Positions 36,983 to 52,396 are shown, counted from the stretch's first letter. The stretch is DNA of 64,000 nt from Bidens hawaiensis (GCA_021521415.1 JAIQDT010014611.1:119102-183101), one strand, 5' to 3'. Notes: generated by a model from the sequence alone, not told the origin. Numbers and translations are program-made.

Positions 36983-37147
36983 ACGAATAAGTTCACGACA
37001 TTTACCGCTGTTTGAAAGGTCATGACTTTTTCCCTCCCCTCCCCTCCCATTCTCTCCTTAAAAATTCTCGAGAACATGACTTTTTTACATTTTCCCCTTG
37101 TTTCCTTCCCCTCCCCTCGTTAAATGAAACTCGGGAACAGAGTGTTA

Positions 37148-37630
37148 AAGTTTTATAAGTTTTGTTCTTTTAACTTTCTTCTTACTTTTCTAACAATTTT
37201 ATTCTTTTCATCCGTCTATGATCTATCCATTATTACTTTTATGTTATCCAATTCTTACTATTTGGCCCCTCCAATCTCAAGCTGAAAATATAAACATCAA
37301 TTTCTTTTGCCCTTTTGGTATTCATTCAGATATCCAAACTAATTTGGGGATTCTGGGTTCCTATATTGCCATGTTGGTCTCCTAGGTCATCAGCCTTCTT
37401 CAAATCTAACAATTCACATTGTTAGCTTTCTTAAAATGTAGTTGCCTTGATGCTTCGGGTGCAAACCATGAATGCATGAATCTTTATATCCCTTTTTTAA
37501 TTTATTCTGGTCCCTGATCAATCTGTTGGCTCTCATTTTTTAGCGATTGAGCCTCCTCATCAGTATGACCATAAGGCTGTCAATGTTTTCCCCACCCGAA
37601 GTACAACTAAAAATAATAAGATTTTGGAAT
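37148..37630. other. Intergenic DNA between transposons, no gene seen
   Basis: This AT-rich stretch lies between the Harbinger TTA duplication and the GATAT duplication of the chromovirus. No ORF or repeat structure that I can support. Confidence 0.4.
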
Positions 37631-37635
37631 GATAT

Positions 37636-39041
37636 TATAAAAAGCCTCAAAATAAATTAAAGGAAAAGGTAAGGTAATGAAATGAGAAAATTTCATCCCA
37701 CATTGGTGGAAGAAAGTAAGGGAGAAGCTTCCAACATAGTATAAATAAGAATGTAAGTTTCTTGTCCCACATCGCTAGATGATAAAACTAGTGAGCACTT
37801 TATAAGGAAGAATATCTTATGTTATTCTTATAAGACATATCACACCTAGTGGTCCTAGCGGAGGGTGCGAAGCACCCGACCGCGCACGGGCACGGGCTCG
37901 GGCACAGTGCGATGGGCGCAATGATTCTTTGCGATACGCGACACCCTTTGCCCATGGGTGTCGCGTACCGCGACGGGGTCCAAAATCTGCTATAAATAGG
38001 TTGGCATCGGGACTTCATTTCCTTGCACAAAAATCTCTTTTTTCTCTGAACACACACACACATATAAGTATATTATAAGTATAATACCCGAGTTATCGTA
38101 GCGATATCCTATCCGATCGAAAGAAACTTAAACGCGAATCCAGAAGCTCTGCCTTTTAAGGTATGACATTGTGCCATCGTGTAAAGTTTCTACTCTCGTG
38201 ATTATCGTTATGATTATTGGCTTTATACTAATCTAGGATACTGCATTGTGTTTATCCTAGGTGCTTAATACCAAGAGGCGTTCTTTAAATTGTAAACTTG
38301 CAAGGTGAGACATTCGGGTTTTTGTACAACTCACATTTGCGTGAGATAATTATTTTTTTGATATTGTCATGATGATTTCAAAACTTATTAAACTCATGGC
38401 AAATGGTCTAAATGTTTTCAAATATATTTTTAAAAGTATTTTAAATGCATTACAGTGATTAAGTCTCTGTAGACTTATGGGATGGTTACCACTGGTATTG
38501 TGGGGTTTTATACAAGGATTGCCTACTGGGCTATTACACGTTACTTATTGGAAAAGTGTAGCCAGGAAGTAATATGACCACAGTCATAGATACGGTCGAG
38601 TGACAAGTACATTTTGGTAATTTGTAAGCAGGCAGATGTAAAAACATCTTAATGCTGTAACTGTAAAATGTGTCATTTACAAATGAATGTACTCACCAGT
38701 ATTTCTTGCTGATCAAATATTTTAAACATGTTTCAGGTGACTTGTTAGATACAAAGGAATGATGCCTGCGGGCTTCCACTTTAAATAAGTGGCTTGTCAC
38801 CAGAATAAAGAAACGTGTTTTTAAATTAGGGTTTAACCCTATAAAACTTATGTTTGTATAAAAAGGGATTTAATTCCCGGTTTATCATAATAACAATCAT
38901 GGTGTTTTTATAACTCTGATTATTTTTTCTAACTACGGTTCTGATGAAATTTTCCGCTGCAAAATAATTTAATAAACACCGATACCACCAATCAATGTTC
39001 ACGGCTTCCCTCCCGGGATATAGGGGTCGGGGGCGGTGATA
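37636..39041 (+). repeat. 5' LTR of the chromovirus (1406 bp)
   Basis: It begins TATAAAAAGCC and ends GTGATA. It carries a TATA box at 37991-37998. Upstream of that lies a near-perfect 16-bp hairpin (GCGATACGCGACACCC, 37931-37946 with 37956-37971, 9-nt loop). It lacks about 208 bp present in the 3' LTR. Confidence 0.85.
37991..37998 (+). promoter_or_regulatory. TATA box of the chromovirus LTR
   Basis: TATAAATA sits 20 bases after the strong hairpin at 37931-37971. The same box lies at 45223-45230 in the 3' LTR. The likely transcription start is some 30 bases downstream. Confidence 0.55.
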
Positions 39042-39048
39042 GCTGAAG

Positions 39049-39060
39049 TGGTATCAGAGT
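39049..39060 (+). other. Initiator-Met tRNA primer-binding site of the chromovirus
   Basis: TGGTATCAGAGT lies seven bases after the 5' LTR. It matches the complement of the initiator methionine tRNA 3' end except for the last base. Confidence 0.8.
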
Positions 39061-39232
39061 CACTGGTTTAAGCAAAATGGGTATTTTAATAATACCTAAT
39101 CTTAAAAATAAGAGTTCGGAAATACATACATTAACCTATGTGTTAACCACACGTATAAAGATTTTAAAAACACGTGAAAATAAGTACTATTTTCGTTTGG
39201 AGTTCGTTGTTTTATTGTTTTTGATTAACAGA

Positions 39233-41300
39233 ATGAGTGAGCTAGTTGAAGCTTTTGAACACGTATCCGTTAACTCCACGGATATAGAAGAAGGAGAAGC
39301 TAGTCAACAACAACTTGAACCCATGATCTTTCAAGCCCAACCTGTAGAAAAACCAAAACCTAAAAGAAGAAGAAAGGCTCAAAGACTGGCAACGAGGATT
39401 GAGAAGAAATAAGAAAGGAAAAACCACAGTTAAACAACCAACTCAACCACAACCTGAACAACCAACTCAACCACAACCAATAGAACCACCACCAACTTTA
39501 CCACCACCCATGTCAACAATACCAATGGAGAAGCGACTAGGCAGATGCCTAGATGAATGTGAAATTTTTTAACCAATATTCAACGATATGGGTGCAGCAA
39601 GTTCCAGCAACCCTAATATGCCATCCCAAGACCCAAATAATACACTGCTCCCTGATGATATTATCAGCCAAGCTCAAATGGAAGAATGGTGGACGAATGA
39701 TTGGCAATATCAAACAATGATGTCAAATCCTTATGCCCAATTCCAGGCTGAAACCACAAACTACAACACCATGACACCGGAGATGACGACATAACTCCGT
39801 CACTATGGGGAAGAATTGGTGGATACCGTCAATAGACTGAGGGATGTTGGGGAGACCCTACTCTAGAAGTACTATGACCGAGAGCCTTATATATAAAGCC
39901 ATATATTTAATATTTATATGTTCATTATCGTAATTTCTTTGGTAAAAAAAAGAGTGTATGTATGTAAGAAAGGTGTGTAGTGACGCATATATATAGTCTA
40001 TAGATGTAAAATATAGTGATGCATATATATATATAAAGAGTAAATGTCGCAAAGATCGACGATTTTGACATATTCCGTGCCTATGTGTTTATGTGTTATT
40101 AATATCTTGTTTACCTTATTATTTGATTACGATATTAATAATTCTTCTTATATGTAATTCAGATGTCGAATGAGCGTAATCACGAAAATAAGCACCATCG
40201 CGAAAATGAGCACAATCATGAAAACGAGCATAATCATGAAATTCATAATCAAGAAACTCATCTGAATATGAATGCCATTGAAAATATGATAGCTCAGTAA
40301 ATCACTAGCAATTCCTTTAATTGCTGATGCCATTAAGCAACCTGTGTCTATAATTAGGCATAAGACAGAGAGTAATAAACGAAAGTCTAACACTGAAGCT
40401 AGTAATAATGTGAATGGAGGAAATAGCAAACCATTACCCAAAAAGTCAAAAGTTCACGGTTGTACTTACAAGGATTTCTTGGCCTGTAAACCAACCGAAT
40501 TCTCTGGAAAAGAATGACCTATTTCAGCACTACGTTGGTTAGAAAAGACAGAAGCTATTATAAGAATTAGTAAATGTGCTGAAGAAGATAAAATATTATA
40601 TGCTTCTAACCTCTTCATTAATGAAGCAATGGAATGGTGGAACACCGTCCTCCAGTCAAAAGGAAGTCACATAGTTTATACTATGATCTGGGAAGAGTTT
40701 AAAGAAATAGTAGAAAGGTTGTCCTCCTCATGAAAGAGAAAAGATTGCTACTATGTTCTTAAACCACAAGATGGAAGGTGTGAAGTGTCGTGAGTATACG
40801 AAAAAATTCTTCGAATATGCAAGAATGGTACCGGCTTTGGCTTCGCCAGAGTCAGTACTAATTTCTCGTTATACTTGGGGATTAGTAAGTGAAATCCGTG
40901 ATCTGGTAAAGTCAGCTAGACCTCAGACTATTGAAGAAACAATTGAGCTAGCAAATACCCTGACAGACGGATTAGTCCGAACTCAGGAAGAAAACAAAAA
41001 GAAATATCTAGCCTAGAAGATTACCCAAGAATTCCGGAAGAAAGGAACATGGCAATCTTATGCTCATCCTTTCTGTAGAACTTGCAGAAAAAGGCATTCA
41101 GGGAGATGCGCTTTTAAGAAAACCAAGTATTGCAGTTATTGCAAAATGGCTGGACATACGGATGAAGAATGTAGAAGAACGGAAAGTCGTGTTTGCTACA
41201 ACTGCGGATAACCTGGCCACATCCGTCCAGAATGTCCAAAGCTGATAAAGGTTCCTGACAACAAAGCAAAGAACACAGATGGACCAAAAAAGAATGAGCT
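39233..41300 (+). pseudogene. gag: Chromovirus gag
   Basis: A start at ATG 39233 gives an acidic then Lys/Arg-rich N-terminus that stops at 39410. Pro/Thr/Gln-rich and capsid-like pieces continue in other frames (about 39588-39794 and 40450-40740; TIEETIELANTLTDG in 40753-41016). Two CCHC knuckles follow at about 41083-41245 (CSYCKMAGHTDEEC, then CYNCG, a stop, and PGHIRPEC). Multiple stops and frameshifts mean that it is long dead. Confidence 0.7.
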
Positions 41301-41327
41301 TTTCAGCTTACTGCACAAGAAGCAGCA

Positions 41328-44630
<3,303 letters not shown>

Positions 44631-44651
44631 CTCGAGCACGAGATTCAAAAT

Positions 44652-44664
44652 AAGGAGGGGAGGC
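44652..44664 (+). other. Polypurine tract of the chromovirus
   Basis: AAGGAGGGGAGGC directly precedes the 3' LTR start at 44665 and supports TATAAC as the true LTR start. Confidence 0.75.
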
Positions 44665-46279
44665 TATAACAAGCCTCAAAATAAATTAAAGGAAAAAAGT
44701 AAGGTAATGAAATGAGAAAATTTCATCCCACATTGGTGGAAGAAAGAAAGGGAGAAGTTTCCACCATAGTATAAATAGGAATGTAAGTTTCTTGTCCTAC
44801 ATCGCTAGATGATAAAACTAGTGAGCACTTTATAAGGAAGAAAATTCCTATGTTAATGTTCTTATAAGACATATCACACCCAGTGGTCCTAGTGAAGGGT
44901 GCGATGCACCCGCACGCGCAAGCGCACGGGCTCGGGCGAAGTGCGATGGGCGCCATGTGGCGCTTTGATGGCGCACTTTGCACTTCGCACATTTTAAAAA
45001 AAATAAAATAAAAAATAAATCCTTCCATCGCGATACGCGACGGGTTTAGATTAGCCATCGCGTGCTGCGACGTGGAGGTTACGCAGACGAGACACGTCGC
45101 CTGCCACGTGGCGTGCCACGTAGCAGGCCTAGGGCTGACTCGACATAGCTATAAGATTCTTCGCGATACGCGACGCCCTTTGCCCATGGCTGTCGCGTAC
45201 CGCGACGGGGTCCAAAATCTGCTATAAATAGGTTGGCATCGGGACTTCATTTCCTTGAACAAAAATCTCTTTTCTCTCTGAACACACACACACACATATA
45301 AGTATATTATAAGTATAATACCCGAGTTATCGTAGCAATATCCTATCTGATCGAAAGAAACTTAAACGCGAATCCAAAAGCTCTTCCTGTTAAGGTATGA
45401 CATTGTGCCATCGTGTAAATTTTCTACTCTCGTGATTATCGTTATGATTATTGGCTTTATACTAATCTAGGAATACTGCATTGTGTTTATCCTAGGTGCT
45501 TAATACCAAGAGGCGTTCTTTAAATTGTAAACTTGCAAGGTGAGACATTCGGGTTTTTGCACAACTCACATTTGCGTGAGACAATTATTTTTCCGACATT
45601 GTCATGATGATTTCAAAACTTATTAAACTCATGGCAAATGGTCTAAATGTTTTCAAATATATTTTTAAAAGTATTTTAAATACATTACAGTGATTAAGTC
45701 TCTGTAGACTTATGGGATGGTTACCACTGGTATTGTGGGGTTTTGTATACAAGGATTGCCTACTGGGCTATTACACGTTACTTATTGGACAAGCGTAGCC
45801 AATAAGTAATATGACCACAGTCATAGATACGGTCGAGTGAAAAGTACATTTTGGTAATTTGTAAGCAGGCAGATGTAAAAACATCTTAATGCTGTAACTG
45901 TAAAATGTGTCATTTACAAATGAATGTACTCACCAGTATTTCTTGCTGATCAAATATTTTAAACATGTTTCAGGTGACTTGTTAGATACAAAGGAATGAT
46001 GCCTGCGGGCTTCCAGCTTAAATAAGTGGCTTGTCACCAGAATAAAGAAACGTGTTTTGTAAATTAGGGTTTAACCCTATAAAACTTATGTTTGTATAAA
46101 AAGGGATTTAATTCCCGGTTTATCATAATAATAATCATGGTGTTTTTATAACTCTGATTATTTTTCTTAACTACGGTTCTGATGAAATTTTCCGCTGCAA
46201 AATAATTTAATAAATAACGATACCACCAATCAATGTTCGCGACTTCCCTCCCGAGATATAGGGGTCGAGGGCAGTGACA
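44665..46279 (+). repeat. 3' LTR of the chromovirus (1615 bp)
   Basis: It matches the 5' LTR throughout but has about 208 additional bases near 44965-45170, rich in GCGATACGCGAC-like and GCCACGTGGC-like palindromic pieces. It ends GTGACA before GATAT. Confidence 0.85.
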
Positions 46280-46603
46280 GATATTACCATTAAACATATA
46301 TGGTCATTGGCGAAGGTAAAATGGTGGTGTTAATTTCCTGGTTTCGTATAGAGCGTATACCATCATAATTTTGATCGCATCCAATCTTTTATAACGATTG
46401 AACCCATTGGTTTTTAAAAAATTTGGAATCCATTGCCCATAAAAAGTTTTACAAAAAAATTTCGTTTTCAATAAAAATTTTAACTAAATCAAAGAGTTAT
46501 TCTTATAGTTTAATCAATTAAATGAATCATTAAGTTGAAAAATTCTAACATAACTTACATAAGGGGGGAAAAACGATGGCCCAAACGTTTAACCAATTTG
46601 AAC

Positions 46604-47273
46604 TAGGGTTGTTCACGAGCCGAGCCGAACCGAACGAAGGCTTGCTCGTTGCTTGGCTCATTTACAACCGAACCGAACCGAACGGCTGAAATTCAAACCG
46701 AGCGAAAACCGAAACGATCCAAAATCGAATCAAGCATTTTTCGAACGAACGTCGAACGATTTCGAGCATTATTTATTTATTTTTCATTTTAAAATTTTCA
46801 ATAAAAAACAAATTTAAAGGTTGTAAATATATATATTATATAAATAAATTAGTTGTTACTAGACAAACGTGTAATATATTGTAATTTTTTATTAAAAAAT
46901 AAGTATGAAGTGAGATATAATGATCATTTAAACAAACTTCTAGTATTATAAAAACTTGAATCGAACAAATAAAACTATAAAATTGACGGAATATTAAAAA
47001 TGTAAAGGGGTAAAAATAATTATAAGCTTATATTTATGTGTTTTGTCTATAAATTTATATATTTATTCATATATAATTATGTATAACATAAATTAAAAAT
47101 ATTCGAGCCGAACCGAACCGAGCAGACCTTTGCTCGTTGCTTGGCTCGTTTACAAACCGAACCGAGCAGAGCGGCTCGTTTTCAATCGAGCGTAAAAACG
47201 AACGGGCATTTTTCGAGCAATTTCCGAGCGAGCGGCGAGCGAGTTCGAGCGACGAGCGGTTTGGACGGCCCTA
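46604..47273. mobile_element. hAT-like non-autonomous element, perfect 8-bp duplication
   Basis: It starts TAGGGTTGTTCACGAGC, ends GGACGGCCCTA, and is flanked by ATTTGAAC at 46596-46603 and 47274-47281. Both edges are rich in GAGCCGAACCG-type repeats and the centre is AT-rich. It has no ORF. The exact 8-bp duplication makes a hAT-family origin likely, although the inverted ends match over only a few bases. Confidence 0.7.
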
Positions 47274-47281
47274 ATTTGAAC

Positions 47282-48575
47282 CAGTGGGCACTGGGCAGTG
47301 ACCCAATTTGAACCAATTTTAATGATATCAACATGTTGTCGCCTTCCTGCCTCTAACTTGTGCCGATCAAAATTTTGCCGCATTTTTGCTATGTTGGTGT
47401 CCACTTTGAAATTTCGACATTCTTTTGCTGCCGATCAACATCTGTTGTACTGCTCAACTAGAGTGGGTAAGCTCTTGATTGAAGTCGCCTAAACTCTTAT
47501 ATGAGTTGGTGTCTAATTTTCTCCTTTTTTTTCTCATTCTTCAAGCTTGTTGAAATTTTAGATGATGCAGAGATTTTTATAAAAGTAAAAAGAAGCAACA
47601 GGCTGTGAAGAAGGTGAAAAGGAGTTCTTGTAAAAGTTGTGATTGAAGATGTAATGGATCGATTTCAGAACACAAAAACTATTGATGTAAGTTTTTTTCA
47701 ATATATTTCAAATAACTTTGTATTTTTTTTTCTGTAGGTTACAACATACTTTTATTAGTCTTGTATTTGTATTATGTGACGTGGGTACTTATGAGTTATG
47801 ACTTATGAGCATCAAAATTACTAACGAAGAAAAAAGTATATCTTACAGTTTACCAAAATTGGGGTAGTGGAAATCTTTAACTAGGTTTTATAGTTTACAA
47901 ACCAAACCATACTTTGTTGATCAAAAAGTCATCAAACATCAAAATCAGGCGTGCAAGTCAGACTAAAAACATGGTCCCAAAAAATCAATATACTAAAAAG
48001 TATAGAACACAATTAAACAACATATATCATCAATGGTAATCCAAATTGATGCTCCATCATTCTTTTCTTTTAATTATTGATTTCTTTTTGACTTTTTTAG
48101 CCTCTTTACATATACATCAACAATGTTAAAGGAACATACAGAAGTTATATAACTGAAAATAAACCTGAATCTATATAACTGAATATAGACCTAAATCATT
48201 TTTATATTTCTTAAAAAATATTGTAAAACAGTTCTAAAGTAACCAACTTCTAAAGTTTCTACTTACTTTACCTATTAAAATTTGACAGTTTCACTTCACT
48301 AGTGTTTATTCTAGAGTAAACCGCAAACACAATAAAGTACATCGGTAAATGGTAAAGGAAAAAAATGTACAAGAGCAAAGTTTCCAAATATAATAACGAT
48401 TATAAACAAATAAATAAAAGAAGAAACAGAAGCTTTTCTCGGTAATACGTGTTGCTCTCAAATCACTCAAAGTCACATACCCATCTACCATAACATTAAC
48501 AAACCCTAAACATTATTAATAAATCTAGACATAAATCCAAAATTAAATTCAAATTAAAACAAACCATAAAACACC
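47282..48575. other. AT-rich intergenic DNA, no gene seen
   Basis: No supported ORF or terminal repeat. It lies between the hAT-like element and the 3' end of the FLA pseudogene, so part of it may be FLA downstream sequence. Confidence 0.4.
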
Positions 48576-50528
48576 TTAACACAAAACGTAAACCATCATA
48601 ACCGACATTAACGTGGTACTCAAGGCAAACACCACCGACGGAGCTTTAACGCAGTCAACTCCGTTACCAGCGTTACTATCCTCAGAATCCGCAGCATCCG
48701 GTCCATCCGACGGAGCAGGACCGGTTGCCGGAGCCTCAGTCGTCGGCGCCGGCGACGAAGCAAGTGGCAACGGCGCCGCCGCAGGCTCCGGCGACAAACC
48801 ATCCGGCGCAGGCGCCGGTGAGGCGTCAGGTGACAACACCGGCGCCGGAGCCGGAGCGGTTCCAAACAATTCAACCGGAAGAAGCACACTGTCAACAGTG
48901 ACAAGACAAACCGGCGTGGAATCAAGCACCGTGCTAGCGAGGCGTGAAGTGCCCACGCCGGAGTCAAGTTAAACGTCATCGCCTGCGGTTTCCACCATCA
49001 GATCGTACCTGCCAGCACCGTTGGTTGCGATTGTACTCAACGGATCCGTGGTCGTTTTTAATGAACCTTTGGGTGTGTAACTTGCAAGTGCATGGTATTG
49101 CAGCAAAGCAACAAGCTCAGCATTTGTTAGTTTACTTAAATTCGGTAAACCTTTGGCTTTAAAAGCTTCATCGTTCGGTGCAAACACCGTCAAGCCTTTA
49201 GCTGCCGCAAGCTGGTACATCTTCAACACGCCACTGTCGGTTATCAGTTTAACAAACGTCTTACACCCTGCTTTCTCCAACAAACCTGTAATAATAATGT
49301 AGATTGTAGTTTAATTAATAAAGAAACATCCAAACAATTCAGTGAAATACCGGTGAACAAGCTACTGCGCCACAACTAGAGGTGGGCAGATAAACATGTT
49401 AACCAAACCGACACGAAAATCAAAACAGTTTGAAACCGATTATGTAGAAACGAGTTTGAAACCTATTGAAACCGTATATTCAGAACCAGTTTGTAATTTT
49501 ATCCACCAAAACTGGTTCCAAAACCGGTTAACCGAACCGTTACCAGCTAAAACCATCCAAAACCCGAACCCGGTCATAAGCTGGTCAAGAAACCGGTTTT
49601 AACCTGAAGCGAAAACGTTCATAAACCAGTTAACCGAACCGAAACCGGCTAAAATCGGTCAATATTTGAAATGAAACCGATGTAAACCTGAACAGAAACC
49701 GGTCGTAACCATACATAAACCGTTGCAACCTAAACCAGTTTTTACTTTTTCTTGACCTGCTAAACCGGTCAAAACCCAAACTGAAACTGATCAAAACCTG
49801 AACAGTAACAAGTCATAACGTTGTCAAGAATCCGGTTTTAATCGAACCAAAACCGTTCATAAACAAGTTGACTTTTATTGACCAAACCAAAACCGTTACA
49901 ACCCGAACCAGTTTTGAGTTGTAAACCGGTTTGTGCATCTCTAGCCGCAAAAAAAACAAAGTTTTAATTCTAAGAAGCCAAAGAATTACCTGTAATATTC
50001 ACATCAGCGGACGGAGCCGGCGCGGCTAAAATCCCCGGCGCGATAATCGGCTGGTTAATCTCCAAGACCGAAATGTTGTACGGTATTTGCTTAATGGACT
50101 TCGTATACGACGAGTCAAGCTTCGAGCCAGGAACAGCCGAGCCAAAGCCAACTTTACCTCCTTTCAGATCGGTAATATTAACAAACCCAACATTTCCTGG
50201 GGCCGTGCCTGTCGTCTGGTACAATGTTGTTGACAACGTTGTACCATCAGAGATCGCGTGCAGCTTCTTGTTGTCATAGTAGTCTAACAAAATATGTAGA
50301 CTTAAAACACCTTTCATGACGGCTAGCGGGTGTTTATCCGCAAGTGATGAAACGACGTCGTTGTTGAGAACGAGTACAGTGACGGTTGTACGACTGTTGA
50401 TCTCGTCGGCTAGTTTTGTTTGTGATAAGTAGTTGTTGAACTCGCTGTATTCTGGGAACGCAGATAATATCGCGGTGATATTGTGACCGTTTACGACGGT
50501 GGTGGTTACGACGGATGAAGGGTGATGA
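48576..50528 (-). pseudogene. Fasciclin-like arabinogalactan protein (FLA) gene, disrupted
   Basis: Two exons. Exon 1 (about 50528-49990) encodes the first fasciclin domain ([45 protein letters not shown]). A GT-AG intron at 49989-49286 holds a hAT-like element. Exon 2 (49285-48576) has the second fasciclin domain ([24 protein letters not shown]), an Ala/Pro-rich arabinogalactan stretch, and a hydrophobic tail fit for a GPI anchor. FLA proteins sit at the plasma membrane or in the wall and act in adhesion and wall growth. A TAA at 48969-48971 interrupts exon 2 where a residue is expected. The 5' end with the signal peptide is displaced to about 58027 by an insertion. Not functional. Confidence 0.9.
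49377..49943. mobile_element. hAT-like element in the FLA intron
   Basis: The ends TAGAGGTG and CATCTCTA are inverted with one mismatch. The flanks GCCACAAC and GCCGCAAA match at 6 of 8 bases. The interior is dominated by AAACCGGTT/AACCGAACC repeats. No ORF. Insertion in the intron leaves both FLA splice sites intact. Confidence 0.55.
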
Positions 50529-50550
50529 GGTGTCCCACGGATGGCGCCAA
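50529..50550 (-). other. Primer-binding site next to the single LTR
   Basis: The minus strand reads TTGGCGCCATCCGTGGG directly after the LTR end (CTTCA). It is the unmutated form of the site at 3079-3092. Its position at the FLA side shows that this LTR acts as a 5' LTR here. Confidence 0.8.
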
Positions 50551-51528
50551 TGAAGAAACACTAACCGGACCCCGGGCAGATTACTGGTAACCTGGGGGTT
50601 AGATAGATGTTTCCCACGAGGGGTTAGACCCTGAGAAGATGGTTCTTCTGATAACCTGCAAAACAGACACCGTGAGCTTGTCACTGAGAAGGGGGGGGTT
50701 CCTCCTTGTGACCACCCTCCGGCGTGAGAATCAGACTAGATTGCTCTTTAAATATAAGTGTATATTAAGAGATTGCTAGAGCAGATATCAGGTATAATAT
50801 GAAGATACAAGATAAGATGAGATGGTCATACCATTTGTGGTATTTATAGCCGAAGGTAGGTTTCCAAGGAGGTGTGGCCGGCTGCAACAGTGTTCCTGTT
50901 CCACCAACAGTGGCCTACGCACGTGCCCTGCTGGTAGTTGGTGGGTAGGCAGCGGCTGATAGTGACCAGGCCTGCTGTGTACTATTCCCTTTCCACCAAC
51001 TGCCGGCTATGCACGTGGTATGGCAGTAGTTGGTGAGTAGGCAGCGGCTAATAGTGACATACAGTACAGGAGCATGCTGCTCGCCATACTGTTGTCAATA
51101 AGCTGTCGTATCTTTAGTCAGATCTTTTTCCCATGCCTCGTCAGGTACAGTACAGAAGATCTTCCCGTATCGTACGGACTGGCTTACTTGGGCGGGAGTA
51201 TTCCCCCTCCCGCCCTTGTGCGGGATTGTTCCCGGCTTTGCTCATTCCTTCAGGTGACACTGAATGATTGAGAGCTAAGTGCCTTGTGCGTGTAGCCTTG
51301 CTGCGCGGGTGGCCTTCCCTGATGGCTTGTATCCGAGGCTGTGGGGACAGGCGGAGTCCTTCACCATTGGGAGGCATTTCCTGCGGGAACAGCTTGCGTA
51401 CTGCGCGTAAGGACGTCACGTCTCTGAGCATGGTTGGTCCTGCGGATCCAGTTGGTTTCTGCGCAGACGTTCCTCTTCAAGGTGAGTCTTGCGGGTCCAA
51501 CTGGGCTCTGCTGGGACCTACCTCTTCA
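50551..51528 (-). repeat. Single LTR (978 bp) of the second Tat-type element
   Basis: It starts TGAAGAGG at 51528 and ends TTCTTCA at 50551 on the minus strand. A TATA box (TATAAATA) lies at 50848-50841. Segments matching the LTR at 2258-3077 include the GAGGGTGGT...GTCTGTTTTGCAG block. It points into the FLA remnant in the same orientation, so an LTR-started transcript would run into FLA. Confidence 0.85.
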
Positions 51529-51542
51529 AGTCCCCCCAGTCC
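51529..51542 (-). other. Polypurine tract before the single LTR
   Basis: The minus strand reads GGACTGGGGGGACT, identical to the PPT at 27906-27919. It shows that the same LTR is also in 3' LTR context. Confidence 0.8.
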
Positions 51543-51909
51543 AATGTTCTTCTCATGAGTGTTTAATAAAGTGAGGTGAACTTTTGGACTTAAGCAAAGG
51601 GTTTTGAAAAGGGTTTTTTAAGGTTTTCCATGGGGATTCCTCCTGCGGAAGTCCTTGTCACTTGCAGAAATTCCCGAGTTTCCTGCTTGGTCTTTGGGTA
51701 TGATGCGGGTAGGCTGTAACCTCCTCGCAAGTCAGGAGCGTTGAGTCCCACTTGTGTGGATTCTCCGTGAGGTTTTGGTAGTTTTAAACTAGTGATCAAT
51801 TATGTTAAAACCACCAATTCCATCCTGGAGCTTCAAACAACATAGTTCTCGACGTTCCCGCTATGCGGGGATGTTATTTCCGTTTCCGCAAGCATTGCCC
51901 AGAAGATCC

Positions 51910-52396
51910 TTCTTGGTTTCAATTCCCAGCGGAGCGCTAGGTATGTGAAGGGTTTTGCCTTAACACTGTACCCGCGCTCGCCTTACGGTTACTTTACTTC
52001 CAAGGTATTCCTGGCGTCAATTCCCTGCGGGTGCTAGGTATGTGAAGGGTTTTGCCTTAACACTGTACCCGCATCCGTCTTACGGTTACTTGTTTGCCGA
52101 GGTTTTCTTGGCTTCAATTCCCTGCGGGTGCTAGGTATGTGAAGGGTTTTGCCTTAACACTGTACCCGCATCCGTCTTACGGTTACTTGTTTGCCAAGGT
52201 TTACTTGGCTTCAATTCCCTGCGGGTGCTAGGTATGTGAAGGGTTTTGCCTTAACACTGTACCCGCAGCCGTCTTACGGTTACTTGTTCGCCAAGGTTTT
52301 CTTGGCTTCAATTCCCTGCGGGTGCTAGGTATGTGAAGGGTTTTGCCTTAACACTGTACCCGCATCCGTCTTACGGTTACTTGTTCGCCAAGGTAA
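51910..52396. repeat. 97-bp tandem repeat, five units
   Basis: The unit contains CAATTCCCTGCGGGTGCTAG and recurs near 51918, 52016, 52113, 52210 and 52307. Later units are nearly identical and the first is diverged. It lies between the PPT and the antisense gene promoter. Confidence 0.9.

Larger units (their letters stand above)
33034..37144 (-). mobile_element. PIF/Harbinger DNA transposon with both genes, inactivated
   Basis: The terminal inverted repeats begin CACTCTGTTC and continue through CGAGTTTCATTTAACGAG on both sides, about 35 bp with few mismatches. TTA duplications lie at 33031-33033 and 37145-37147, the family's 3-bp target. On the minus strand it encodes a DDE transposase (35903-36982) and a Myb/SANT-like partner (34689-35728). 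That is the expected two-gene set. A hAT-like element at 34185-34453 and another repeat start at 33344 lie inside its left arm. Confidence 0.85.

Noticed and set aside
48613..48972. 119-codon open frame opposite FLA exon 2
   Set aside because: Shadow of the Ala/Pro-rich arabinogalactan stretch, which has few stops on the opposite strand.
51141..51558. Possible coding region in the single LTR
   Set aside because: Open frames on both strands are short, lie wholly within an LTR, and lack recognisable motifs.
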